Shown: positions 25,419 to 34,296 of the stretch, piece after piece
Layout of the letters: each line of letters opens with the position of its first letter
Numbering within the stretch: the first letter of the stretch is position 1
NCBI GenBank assembly: GCA_002844335.1
Contig: CP019154.1
Location: forward strand, 2,108,001-2,172,000
Length of the DNA stretch: 64,000 bases
Reading direction: 5' to 3'
Source: Haloarcula taiwanensis
GTDB taxonomy: Archaea; Halobacteriota; Halobacteria; Halobacteriales; Haloarculaceae
Notes under the pieces: generated by a model
What the model was told of the DNA's origin: nothing
Seen by the model: only the letters and a program-made list of their open reading frames with translations
Databases searched by the model: none
Position numbers and translations under genes: made by a program

Positions 25419-27275
25419 ATGACGGCGACACAGGGAAATCTTGCTAGCCTTTCTCGATTTATTTTCAGGGCTCCGACCTGGTATACGAGCCTCGCCTTCG
25501 CGCTGATCATCGCCGCGATGACTGGCATCGTTGCGTTCGACTCACGGTTCATCCTTGACGACGCATGGCAGGGCGTGTTTCTCATCGGCCTGCCGACTTC
25601 AATCGCCAGTGCCGTGACGCCGTGGGTCGACCGCCAGTTGGGCGGGCAACTCACCCCAAACCGGGCCACTTTGCTTGCAGTCATCTGTGAGCTCATCACC
25701 ATCGCGATGCTGACCGTTGCCGGCCTCATCGCCATCTTTACTGTCCGCCTCGGGCAGAACTTCGTCTTCGACGTGTTGCTAGTCGCGCTGGCGTCGATAT
25801 TCGCCTTCCGGCTGCTGATACTGATGGCCGTCTCGCGGCACTCACTGCTGAAAGCGACGATTCCGGCGAGCGTCCAGACAGTCACTGCCGCCGTGTTGCT
25901 GGCGATATACAGCGGGGCGACCGCGTTCATCCTCGAAGACCCGATGCTCCGGGAGTACCTTTCTCGCCCCGAAGAGGTCCCGCCACAGGTCCAGGGGTTC
26001 ATCCCGGAAGACTTCATCATTCTCGCGGTTATCTGTGTCATCTACGCGCTGGCGGTCTGGCTGTTCCTCGTCGTCATCGACCAACCGTGGCGCTCCTCGC
26101 TGGGCGTTTCCGCGCTAGATTTCCTCCGGGGCTTCATTGGCCACATCGCCGAGGGCACGCGTGAACTGGAGGAGTTCTTCGAGGATATCGGCGAAGAGGC
26201 CGTCGTTCCGGTCACCTTGCTGTCGGTCCGTCGGCCGGACGGTGAGGAGAAAGCCCGGTTCGTCCTGCCGATGATTCACCCCGGTCCGATGGGTGAGATC
26301 GGCGGGGGGAACCTCCCCAGACGCGTCGCCGAGTCGGCTGACGGCCTCGCATTCCCGCCCCACGCGACTGCCGGCCACGACTTCAACCTCGTCACAGAGC
26401 GGGAAGTCGACAAGATTCTGTCGACGGCCGAGACAGCGTACCAGCACATCGAATACGACAGCCATGCGACGGCAGGCCACCGAGTCACCGAGGGCGAGGC
26501 CACGCTGACGGGACAGGCATTTGGCTCCGACGCGCTCGTCGTGAACACGTATGCGCCAGGCTGTGCCGACGACGTGGAGTACGCCGTCGGACTCTCAGCG
26601 ATGTCGGAAGCGCGGGCCGACGGGCTGGAAGACGTGCTGCTGGTCGACGCGCACAACTGCAACGACGGACTCGAAGGCGACGACCTCGGCCACGTCGTGC
26701 CCGGCAGTCAGCGGTCCTTCGATATGCTCCACGGAGCTGGCCAGCTCGGGAGCCTGCTCACAGACGCCGAAACTGGCCAACTCCGCTGTGGGGTCGCCTG
26801 GGACGCAACGCCCTGGGAGCCTGCGGAGGGCATCGGCCCGCTCGGTATCCGGGTCTGTGTCTTCGAGGTCAACGACCAGCGGACGGCGTACGTACTCATC
26901 GACGGCAACAACATGGAGCCGGGCCTCCGTCAGCGCATCATCGACGCCGCCGAAGGCGTGGATATGATGGAGGTGATGACCAGCGACACCCACATCGTCA
27001 ATACTGTCGAGGCCGAGAATCAGGTCGGGCAGGCCATCCCCGAGAAGGAAATCGTTGCGCTCATCGGGGACCTCGTCGACAGAGCCGTCGCCGATCTTGA
27101 ACCCGTCGAGGCCGGGATGGCGAGCGAACAGGTGACCGTGACGGTGTTTGGCAACGACCGAACCGAGACGCTGGCTTCGACCGCCAACGCGATGGTGTCG
27201 ATGGGCGGTGCGCTTGCCGCGGCGTTTATTCTCATCGTCATGACGATCAGCGTGCTGATTTTCTTGCTGACCTGA
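25419..27275 (+). CDS. DUF2070 family membrane protein
   Basis: The 618-residue protein has about six N-terminal membrane helices (25-225). A large soluble domain with the DUF2070 signatures follows (VLPMIHPGPMGEIGGGNLPR, FPPHATAGHDFNLV, then VDAHNCNDG), and one helix closes the C-terminus (590-615). The His/Asp-rich motifs suggest a metal-dependent enzyme anchored in the membrane. No substrate is known. A TTTTATATTC TATA box (about 25386-25395) precedes the start by some 28 bases. Confidence 0.85.
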   Translation: MTATQGNLASLSRFIFRAPTWYTSLAFALIIAAMTGIVAFDSRFILDDAWQGVFLIGLPTSIASAVTPWVDRQLGGQLTPNRATLLAVICELITIAMLTVAGLIAIFTVRLGQNFVFDVLLVALASIFAFRLLILMAVSRHSLLKATIPASVQTVTAAVLLAIYSGATAFILEDPMLREYLSRPEEVPPQVQGFIPEDFIILAVICVIYALAVWLFLVVIDQPWRSSLGVSALDFLRGFIGHIAEGTRELEEFFEDIGEEAVVPVTLLSVRRPDGEEKARFVLPMIHPGPMGEIGGGNLPRRVAESADGLAFPPHATAGHDFNLVTEREVDKILSTAETAYQHIEYDSHATAGHRVTEGEATLTGQAFGSDALVVNTYAPGCADDVEYAVGLSAMSEARADGLEDVLLVDAHNCNDGLEGDDLGHVVPGSQRSFDMLHGAGQLGSLLTDAETGQLRCGVAWDATPWEPAEGIGPLGIRVCVFEVNDQRTAYVLIDGNNMEPGLRQRIIDAAEGVDMMEVMTSDTHIVNTVEAENQVGQAIPEKEIVALIGDLVDRAVADLEPVEAGMASEQVTVTVFGNDRTETLASTANAMVSMGGALAAAFILIVMTISVLIFLLT

Positions 27276-27462
27276 CTGGCAGTCGACCGGAAACGGCCCG
27301 CTCGGCCCCAGTGCTATCGCCCGGTGTTCAGTCAGAGAGCCCGGGGAGCGGAGGCGAACCACGGGCGGTGGTCACAGCATCGTACCGCGGCTCCTCATCC
27401 GGGTTTCTACTGTCTGCTACAGCATTCAGACTCGCGACGCTCACCGGTTCTGGTACAGAGAA

Positions 27463-27547
27463 CGCCGAGGAGGAGATTTGAACTCCTGAGTCCGTGAGGA
27501 CAGTTGCTCTCGAAGCAACCGCCTTGGCCAGGCTAGGCTACCTCGGC
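27463..27547 (-). tRNA. tRNA-Ser (anticodon CGA)
   Basis: Read on the minus strand, the acceptor stem is GCCGAGG/CCTCGGC with discriminator G. The anticodon arm is GTTGC-TTCGAGA-GCAAC, giving anticodon CGA. A long class II variable arm (GTCC-TCAC-GGAC) and the T arm AGGAG-TTCAAAT-CTCCT complete the cloverleaf. The gene is 85 bases long with no intron, and CCA is not encoded. It decodes UCG. Confidence 0.95.
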
Positions 27548-27632
27548 TCATCCATCAGTACCGCCGTTTGCTCTTTAGGGGTTTCGATTTCGGACTCGAC
27601 ACCCCTTTATCGGACCCGTAACATGACAGACT

Positions 27633-28580
27633 ATGGACGCTACCGAGGCAAGCGAGGTGTCGAGTCAGATCCTCGACGAGATCGGGAGTGCCGTCATCGC
27701 TGACCGCGGTTTCTTCGAGACGGTGCTGCTGGGTGTTGTCGCGAAGGGCCACGTCCTCCTCGAAGACGTGCCCGGCACAGGGAAGACGCTGACCGCCCGC
27801 AGCGTCGCGACCGCGCTGGGACTGTCTTTCTCCCGCATCCAGTTCACGCCGGACCTCCTGCCGGCCGATATCACGGGAACACACATCTTCAACGAGGAGA
27901 CCCGGAGCTTCGAATTCACTGAAGGGCCAGTGTTCGCCAACGTCGTACTGGCCGACGAAATCAACCGCGCACCGCCCAAGACACAGTCCGCGCTGCTCGA
28001 AGCGATGGAGGAAGGACAGGTCACCGTCGACGGAGACACGTACGACCTGCCCGAGCCGTTCTTCGTCATCGCCACGCAGAACCCGGTCGATATGGAGGGG
28101 ACCTTCGAGTTGCCGGAGGCACAGGTCGACAGATTCCTGGCAAAGACGTCACTCGGCTACCCCGACGACGAAGGCGAGGTCGAGCTCCTCCGGCGGCGTG
28201 CCGGCCGGACGACACAGAGCCCGACCGTGGAACCGATACTCGACGCGGCATCGGTCACGGAACTCCGGAGTGTCCCGGAGACGGTCACCGTCGACGACGA
28301 CCTGCTGCAGTACATGGCTGACCTCGTCCGGGCGACCAGGGACGACTACCGCGTGGATGTTGGAGTCTCACCACGTGGGACCCAGCGGCTGTTCGAGGCG
28401 ACGCGAGCGATGGCGACAATCGCGGGCCGGGAGTACGTTGCGCCGGACGACATCAAGCGGGTCGCACAGCCGGTGCTGGCACACAGACTGGTGTTAACCC
28501 CTGATGCCCGCGTCGAGCAGGTGGACAAGGGAACGGTCATCCAGAGCGTGCTCGACGAGGTCCCCGTTCCGACGGTCTAA
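27633..28580 (+). CDS. MoxR family AAA+ ATPase
   Basis: The 315-residue AAA+ protein has Walker A (EDVPGTGKTLTARS), Walker B (VVLADEINRAPPKTQSALLE), sensor 1 (FFVIATQNPVDMEGTFELPE) and the C-terminal AAA_lid_2 region with VSPRGTQRLFEATRAMA. MoxR ATPases act as chaperones that mature protein complexes, often with VWA-domain partners. Here no VWA or DUF58 gene follows, which is unusual, because the next gene (gtrA) is on the other strand and overlaps the stop codon. Confidence 0.92.
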   Translation: MDATEASEVSSQILDEIGSAVIADRGFFETVLLGVVAKGHVLLEDVPGTGKTLTARSVATALGLSFSRIQFTPDLLPADITGTHIFNEETRSFEFTEGPVFANVVLADEINRAPPKTQSALLEAMEEGQVTVDGDTYDLPEPFFVIATQNPVDMEGTFELPEAQVDRFLAKTSLGYPDDEGEVELLRRRAGRTTQSPTVEPILDAASVTELRSVPETVTVDDDLLQYMADLVRATRDDYRVDVGVSPRGTQRLFEATRAMATIAGREYVAPDDIKRVAQPVLAHRLVLTPDARVEQVDKGTVIQSVLDEVPVPTV

Positions 28581-28987
28581 CCCCACGTCCAGTGGGCGTC
28601 CAGCGCGTACCGGTACACGCCAGTAATGACGATTGCGCCGCCGTTCCCTATGAGGTACGTCACGCCGCCCCAGGTGACGAACGCATAGAGGAGGCCCAGC
28701 TGGAGCGGAATTGCCGTTCCCCGGACGAGGTTCGTCTTCCCCATCCCCAGCATGTACTCTTTGAGCGTCGAGTGTTGCGAGCGGTGAAACGTCCAGGCGT
28801 TGTTGAGGACGTACTGAAACAGTATCGTGAGTTCGATAGCGAGCGCCGCCCCGAGGATGTAGTTTAGACCGCCGACATCGACGAACGACCACAGCAACAC
28901 CGTCTGGGCGGATGCCGCGACCACGCCGACGAGGAAAAACCGGACGAGTTGCTGTCGCCGGGCCGGTGTGACGACAGCAGACGCCAT
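28577..28987 (-). CDS. GtrA family membrane protein
   Basis: The 136-residue protein has four membrane helices and the GtrA signature (LVRFFLVGVVAASAQTVLLW, LNNAWTFHR). GtrA-like proteins are thought to help move lipid-linked sugars across the membrane. Its stop overlaps the MoxR stop (convergent). It starts six bases after the sulfatase-fold gene on the same strand, so the two probably form an operon tied to the cell envelope or glycoconjugates. Confidence 0.86.
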   Translation of the reverse strand: MASAVVTPARRQQLVRFFLVGVVAASAQTVLLWSFVDVGGLNYILGAALAIELTILFQYVLNNAWTFHRSQHSTLKEYMLGMGKTNLVRGTAIPLQLGLLYAFVTWGGVTYLIGNGGAIVITGVYRYALDAHWTWG

Positions 28988-28993
28988 ACAGCC

Positions 28994-30412
28994 TTACTGA
29001 TAACCGAGCGCCTTTAACCGTGCTGTTATTTCGTCGGACGCTTCAGTGGTTCCAGCTCCGTTCCCGTCGCTGTCGAGTGTGGCGAGGTGCTCAGCGACAG
29101 CATCCGAAAGCCGGTCGAGAACGGTCGCGGGCGGGTCGGCGTCCGTCGAGTCCGAACACAGGTCGACCTGCTCCTCGGGGTCGTTCGTCCGGTCGTACAG
29201 TTCTTGACGGCCCGACTCTGTGAACTCGATGTACGTGTAGCGCTCGTCACGTGCGCTGAGGAGGAGTTCCCCGTCCGCGCGGCTCCGTGGAATCGGTTGG
29301 CTGGTCACGCTCTCGCCCCGGACCGCTGCGGAGACGATGGGGCCGCGGTCCTCGATAGCCGCGCCGTGGACCGCCGGAGCGACAGACTCCCCGTCCCACT
29401 CCGCCGCGGGCGTGAGCGACAGCAGGTCACACACTGTCGGCGCGATTGTATCGAGGCCGACCGGCGTCTCGACCGACTGGTCCTCGCTGTCCGGCGTCGA
29501 GACGATGTAGGGAACGTCGATGAGTTCTCGATAGAGCTTGGGGTAGTGGGCGAGATGGCCGTGTTCGAGGAACTCCTCACCGTGGTCGCCGGCGACGATG
29601 ATGGCCGTATCGTCGCGGTGGCCCTCGGTTTCGAGGGTGTCGAGTAGCCGACCGACGCTGGCGTCGACCTGCCGGACTGTCGCCTCGTACAGGGTCCGAA
29701 GTGTCTCCAGCGTCCGGTCGTCGACTTCCCAGCCCAGCCCGGTTCGGAGGTGGGACGTGAGCATCCGGAGAACGCCGAAGTGGTTGTCCGACACTTCGCG
29801 AATATGCCGCGGTGCCGGCACGTACGGCGTGTGCGTGTCCATGTAATGGACCCACAGGAAGAACGGCCCATCGGTCGTCTTCAGGAACTCAGTCGCGTGG
29901 TCTTCGAGGTCTCCCATCCGGGACACGTCAGCGAAGGGGCGTTCGTCGGACCCGCCGCTGAGAACGGTCGCAGCGCGTCGGAACGGCGAGGTTCCCAGCT
30001 GGACCCAGGCCTGAATCGTCGGGTGGGCCGCCAGGTACTTGCTGTAGCCGCCGCTGTCGACGAACGGCTCGAACTCGTCGAACCCGCGGTCGTACCCCCA
30101 GTGATCGGTGAGAAAGCCGTTTGCGGCGTTGAAGCCTGCGGTCTCGATGCCGGCATCGGACACCTGCTCGGCCAGCGTCGGCGTCGACGCCAGACCGATG
30201 TCCTCGCTCTCCGCGAACACTGGCCGTGACCCGTGGATGCTGGGAAACGAGAACGGCGTCCAGTTTCCCTGTGCGGCGGCGTTTTCGAAGACGGCGCCAG
30301 ATTCGGCGAGCGAGTCCATGACAGGGGAGACGCTGTCAGCGCCACCCAGTGCGTCCGCCCGCAGCGAATCAACCGTGACCAACACCACGTTGTTGGTTGC
30401 TGGGGCCGTCAT
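28994..30412 (-). CDS. Sulfatase-fold (alkaline phosphatase superfamily) protein
   Basis: The 472-residue protein has the metal-site start VVLVTVDSLRADALGG, the nucleophile region GNWTPFSFPSIHGSRP, the HYMDTHTPYVPAPRH segment and a second metal site GDHGEEFLEHGHLAHYP. In place of the C-x-P-S-R sulfatase motif it has S-F-P-S-I, so it would rely on a Ser (or neighbouring Thr) and may be a phosphatase or phosphoryltransferase. The ATG at 30412 is preferred, since the upstream 25 codons are not family-like. It is followed closely by gtrA, consistent with surface glycan or lipid modification. Confidence 0.82.
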   Translation of the reverse strand: MTAPATNNVVLVTVDSLRADALGGADSVSPVMDSLAESGAVFENAAAQGNWTPFSFPSIHGSRPVFAESEDIGLASTPTLAEQVSDAGIETAGFNAANGFLTDHWGYDRGFDEFEPFVDSGGYSKYLAAHPTIQAWVQLGTSPFRRAATVLSGGSDERPFADVSRMGDLEDHATEFLKTTDGPFFLWVHYMDTHTPYVPAPRHIREVSDNHFGVLRMLTSHLRTGLGWEVDDRTLETLRTLYEATVRQVDASVGRLLDTLETEGHRDDTAIIVAGDHGEEFLEHGHLAHYPKLYRELIDVPYIVSTPDSEDQSVETPVGLDTIAPTVCDLLSLTPAAEWDGESVAPAVHGAAIEDRGPIVSAAVRGESVTSQPIPRSRADGELLLSARDERYTYIEFTESGRQELYDRTNDPEEQVDLCSDSTDADPPATVLDRLSDAVAEHLATLDSDGNGAGTTEASDEITARLKALGYQ

Positions 30413-30632
30413 TGTCGACTCACATGCCCCCTTGATCGCAATGGTATCGACGTATCGCGTCCGCAAACGGGGGGTTGCACCCAGCACGTGCCACCGGATT
30501 TTCTCATACCCCCTGTACCAGAGCCGGAATACTGAACGTTCCGGATAAATTCAGGCGGCTATAATAGAACCATACGCTGATAAGGTAGAATTAAAGCCTC
30601 ACTTCGACAATGAGTCGTCCAGAGCGTACTCG

Positions 30633-31160
30633 ATGACCGACCAGATTCAGTTTCGGTCCTACGACGACCGAGACGCCGCCGCCGTCTGGCGTCTCCACGA
30701 GCGGGCGATCCGTGCGACCGGCAACGACCCCAGCGACATCCCCGGGACGTCAGACCTGAAACACATCGAAACGCGGTATTTCGACACCGGCGGCGCGTTT
30801 CTCGTCGGTGTCGTTCCCGCCGTCGACGACGAACTGCCGGAGACGTTCGACGGCGGCCTCGCCGCGATGGGGGGGTTCCTCCCGAACGAGGTCGGCCACG
30901 CCGACGAGCGGACTGTGCCCGGCGCGGCCGAACTCCACCGGATGCGGGTCGCTCCGTCCCGGCAGCGGCGTGGCTACGGTCGTCGACTCCTGCACAGACT
31001 CGAACAGCAAGTGGCTGAGCAGGGGTACGAGGTCCTGCTTGCGACGACATCACAGAGCCAGCCCGCCGCGGTCGCGTTCTACCGCGACGAGGGGTATCAG
31101 GAGGTCGGCCGGTCGACACAGGGCGAGTACGAACTCGTTCACTTCGAAAAGCGGCTTTGA
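30633..31160 (+). CDS. GNAT family N-acetyltransferase
   Basis: The 175-residue protein has the GNAT fold: an N-terminal strand-helix (FRSYDDRDAAAVWRLHERAI) and the acetyl-CoA pyrophosphate loop HRMRVAPSRQRRGYGRRLLH (motif A, R/Q-x-x-G-x-G/A pattern). The final YEVLLATTSQSQPAAVAFYR and GYQEVGR region is also typical. The substrate cannot be predicted. It is divergent from the sulfatase-fold gene across a 220-base gap in which I see only AT-rich promoter-like sequence. Confidence 0.87.
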   Translation: MTDQIQFRSYDDRDAAAVWRLHERAIRATGNDPSDIPGTSDLKHIETRYFDTGGAFLVGVVPAVDDELPETFDGGLAAMGGFLPNEVGHADERTVPGAAELHRMRVAPSRQRRGYGRRLLHRLEQQVAEQGYEVLLATTSQSQPAAVAFYRDEGYQEVGRSTQGEYELVHFEKRL

Positions 31161-31179
31161 CCCCCAACTCGGTCGGCGT

Positions 31180-32898
31180 TCAGTCGCCGCTGTAGGCGTC
31201 GTCGGTGTCCTCGCCGAAAGAGGTGTTGAGTCCGCCCGGACTCTCCCGGTCTTGCTCGCGCATACTCTGTCGCGTGAACTGTGGCTTGGCGCGGACAGCC
31301 TTCTTTGAGCGGAATGACCACCACAGCGCCAGGGACAGGCCGACAGTTCCGGCGATGCCGACACCGGTGGCCGGCAGCGACGCCTGCGTGTACAGGAACG
31401 CTGTCGAGAACAGCGTGCTCGCGAGCAACATCCCGAGGATGAGTCGCTTCGTCATCGTCGCGAGCAGGCCGTCGGAGTCCTCGATGTCGGCCTGTACGCG
31501 GAAGTCCTCACGCTCGACCCTGTCGAGGGCGGACTCCAGTTTCGGCGGGATACGGACGGCCGACCGGGCGGCATCGGACACTTCGGTTGCGCGGTCCTCG
31601 ACGAAGTTCCGCACGCCCTCGGCGATGTACCCCTCCTCGCGCAGGTAGTCGGTGGCGACGCCGATGAAGTCGAAGTCCTCATCGAGAGTGACACAGACGC
31701 CTTCGACGACTGTGGCGACGCGCAATACGAGCGCCAGGTTCGCCGGCAGTCGGAGCGGAAACTCGTAGATCGTGTCCTCGACCTGCTGGATGATCTGCTG
31801 GACGCGGTACTGCTCGATATCCTCGCCACGAGCGTCGGCGATGGCCAGTTCCATCACATCGCCCATCACTTGCCGGTCGGCCTCCGGCGAGAGCGTCCCC
31901 ATCTCGATGAGGGCGTCGAGGATGGCGTCGATGTCCTGGTCGGCGACGGCGGCGTAGAAGTCGATTATCTTGTCCTGGACGAACGGGTCGACCCGGCCGG
32001 ACATCCCGAAGTCGTAGAAGACCAGCGTCCCGTCGTCCTGGACCGCGAGGTTCCCCGGGTGGGGGTCGGCGTGGAACACGCCGTCGTCGATAATCATCTG
32101 GAGGTACGCCCGCTGGAGCGTCTCAGCCAGCTCCGTCCGGTCGATACCGCCCGCATCGAGGCTGTCGATGTCGTTTATTTTCGTGCCGGGGACGTACTCC
32201 ATCGTCAGAACCCGCTGGGTGGAGTGGGACTCCTTGACCTTGGGGATGCAGATGCGGTCGTTGTCCCGGAAGTTCTCCCGGATTTCGGTGAGCATCCGCC
32301 CCTCGCGCTGGTAGTCCATCTCCTCGCGGATGGTCTTCGAGAACTCGTCGGCGAGCGTCTCCAGCGAGAACGACCGGGAGTCGTCGATGAAATACATCAA
32401 CAGCGGCAGCGACCAGCGGACGACCCGCAGGTCAGCCTCGACCAGCGCCTCAATGCCGGGGCGGCGAATCTTGACCGCGACCTTTTCGCCGTCGACCTCC
32501 GCCAGATACACCTGCCCGAGCGACGCGCCGCTTATCGCCTCCGTCTCGAACTCGTCGAAGCGGTCGTCGACAGGGCCGAGTTCGTCTTCGAGGACGACCC
32601 GCGCCTCGTCCCAGTTAGCCGGTGGCACGCGGTCCTGTAGCTTCGAGAACTCCTCGATGTACTCCGGTGGCAAAACATCCGGCCGCGTCGAGAGGATCTG
32701 GCCGAGTTTGATAAAGGTCGGGCCGAGCGTCAACAGCGAGTCCAGTAGTTGCTGTGCTCGTTTGCGACGCTGTTCGGACGTGACGCGGCGCGATGAGCCG
32801 ATCACGAAGAACCGTTTTCGGTCTCGTGCGTACGCGACCAACAGGGGCAGGAAGTGGCGAGCGACGACGAGGAACCGCCAGTACGCGCGAAGGTTCAC
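31180..32898 (-). CDS. ABC1/UbiB (AarF) atypical kinase
   Basis: The 572-residue protein has the UbiB N-terminal helix (LLTLGPTFIKLGQILSTRPD, which includes the KxGQ motif), the Ala-rich loop GASLGQVYLAEV in place of a Gly-rich loop, the VKIRRPG lysine, the catalytic DDGVFHADPHPGNLAV and the metal-binding YDFGMSG. Two C-terminal membrane helices follow (about 495-540). The family supports quinone biosynthesis or lipid homeostasis through ATP hydrolysis. It starts with a GTG 18 bases after the Hsp20 stop, so they are likely co-transcribed. Confidence 0.93.
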   Translation of the reverse strand: MNLRAYWRFLVVARHFLPLLVAYARDRKRFFVIGSSRRVTSEQRRKRAQQLLDSLLTLGPTFIKLGQILSTRPDVLPPEYIEEFSKLQDRVPPANWDEARVVLEDELGPVDDRFDEFETEAISGASLGQVYLAEVDGEKVAVKIRRPGIEALVEADLRVVRWSLPLLMYFIDDSRSFSLETLADEFSKTIREEMDYQREGRMLTEIRENFRDNDRICIPKVKESHSTQRVLTMEYVPGTKINDIDSLDAGGIDRTELAETLQRAYLQMIIDDGVFHADPHPGNLAVQDDGTLVFYDFGMSGRVDPFVQDKIIDFYAAVADQDIDAILDALIEMGTLSPEADRQVMGDVMELAIADARGEDIEQYRVQQIIQQVEDTIYEFPLRLPANLALVLRVATVVEGVCVTLDEDFDFIGVATDYLREEGYIAEGVRNFVEDRATEVSDAARSAVRIPPKLESALDRVEREDFRVQADIEDSDGLLATMTKRLILGMLLASTLFSTAFLYTQASLPATGVGIAGTVGLSLALWWSFRSKKAVRAKPQFTRQSMREQDRESPGGLNTSFGEDTDDAYSGD

Positions 32899-32916
32899 CG
32901 GATTGCCACCTCTGAG

Positions 32917-33273
32917 TCAGTCCCCGTCGATCGGAATCGTCGTACTCGGTGCGGCTGTTGCCTTCGGCAGGCGGAGTTCGAGGACGCCGTTTTCCACGGT
33001 TCCCTCTCCGCCCTGACCGGTCGTGTCCGGCGGGAGCGGGAGTTCGGCATCGAGGAAGACAGAGCGGTCCTCGCGGACGAAGGTGAACTCTCCGGGCACA
33101 TCCTTGGTCCGTTGCCCGTCGATGCGAAGGCGGCCCCCTTCAACGGTCACGTCGATTGTATCCGCGGTCACACCCGGCAGGTCGAGCACGAGCAGGTATT
33201 CGTCCTCGGATTCGAGCACGTCCGCGAACACGGCATCGGGAAGGTCCCGAAGCGCTTCACGCAGGGCAGACAT
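32917..33273 (-). CDS. Hsp20/alpha-crystallin small heat-shock protein
   Basis: The 118-residue protein is mostly an alpha-crystallin domain: LVLDLPGVTADTIDVTVEGG, LRIDGQRTKD, the L6-7 region SVFLDAELPLPPD, and the end VENGVLELRLPKA. A short C-terminal tail contains T-I-P-I, the I-x-I motif that drives oligomer assembly. The ATG at 33273 (MSALREALRD) is right for the size. It lies between the GIDE-domain gene and the UbiB gene, all on the minus strand. Confidence 0.9.
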   Translation of the reverse strand: MSALREALRDLPDAVFADVLESEDEYLLVLDLPGVTADTIDVTVEGGRLRIDGQRTKDVPGEFTFVREDRSVFLDAELPLPPDTTGQGGEGTVENGVLELRLPKATAAPSTTIPIDGD

Positions 33274-33320
33274 ACGCTCGTCTAGGTGGTAGGCTGTGGT
33301 AAACCCGACGGTCTTCGCTA

Positions 33321-34097
33321 CTACAGGAGGACGGAGAGGAGGACGGCAGCGCCGATGAGGACTGCGACAAGTCCGAACGCGACTTCGGCGATACTGCCCC
33401 GAACAATCCGTCGGGCAGTACCACGCTCGCTGGTGTCGGAGATAACGAATACCGGCGTCGCGTTGCCGTCCCCGACGATGGCGTCGACCAGATTGCTCCC
33501 CCATTCTGTTGCGGGGCCGCGCATCGCCTGGCCGTAGACGTACACGTCCTCCCCAACGTCCAGTCGGCGCTCGGTAAAGCGCTGTTTGTTCCCCAGGCTG
33601 ATCTCCGTCACGAGCAGGTTCACGGAGCCGTCCTGCGCCTCGACGCCCTCCGTTCGCTCGACGTAGTCGGCCAAGCGCTCGGGGAGTTCAGTTCCGGGAG
33701 ACACCGTCACTGACTGAGACTCGAATCGCACGTCCGCTCCATCGGGGTTCACTCGGACGCGGTCGTTCCCGTCGTCGACGACGAAGTCGACGCCGTTCTG
33801 TCCCTCGTCCAGCGTCTCCCAGTGTGAGTGTTTCCCGGACGACCGGTACTCCTCGACCTCGTAGGTGTATGCCAGACACTCGCTGCCGGTGAAGGGGGCC
33901 GTAACGGTCTCGCCCTCCTCGTGGGCGACAGCCGTACCGGTGATTTCGACGGGGCCGGTGTGGCCATCGAGCGAGCGCACCGGGACCGGATCGTTCCGGA
34001 GGATGTGAAACACCGTTTGGAGTTCCTGGCCGCCGCGGAAGAGGACGACGCTACCGATGAGCAAGAAGACGGTGGCAACCAGTTGCGGGAGGACCAT
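33321..34097 (-). CDS. GIDE-domain membrane protein (MUL1-like, no RING)
   Basis: The 258-residue protein has an N-terminal membrane helix (6-24) and a C-terminal one (235-256). The large domain between them resembles the GIDE (E3 ubiquitin ligase MUL1/MAPL) intermembrane domain: VRSLDGHTGPVEITGTAVAH, the FTGSECLAYTYEVEEYR motif, and a late YGQAMRG. The eukaryotic family ends in a RING finger, which is absent here, so ligase activity is not expected. Function in archaea is unknown. It is 47 bases upstream of the hsp20 gene. Confidence 0.75.
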   Translation of the reverse strand: MVLPQLVATVFLLIGSVVLFRGGQELQTVFHILRNDPVPVRSLDGHTGPVEITGTAVAHEEGETVTAPFTGSECLAYTYEVEEYRSSGKHSHWETLDEGQNGVDFVVDDGNDRVRVNPDGADVRFESQSVTVSPGTELPERLADYVERTEGVEAQDGSVNLLVTEISLGNKQRFTERRLDVGEDVYVYGQAMRGPATEWGSNLVDAIVGDGNATPVFVISDTSERGTARRIVRGSIAEVAFGLVAVLIGAAVLLSVLL

Positions 34098-34296
34098 ACG
34101 TCGATGCCGGACCCGGCTGAAAAAAATGTTCCCAGTTATGCCGACCGACGGCTAGGGCGCGGCAGCCGGCTGAGAGCAACGTCGCCACACGCGGCAGCCA
34201 GCACAAAGCAGCGTCGCCGCGGTGGCTGAACCGGCACCGCATCGCGACAGCGCCACTACGCAGGGTACTTTTGATAGAGCGGCTGCTAGTACGGGT

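Noticed and set aside
27276..27462. Possible ncRNA before tRNA-Ser
   Set aside because: Only weak self-complementarity, with no match to a known RNA class.
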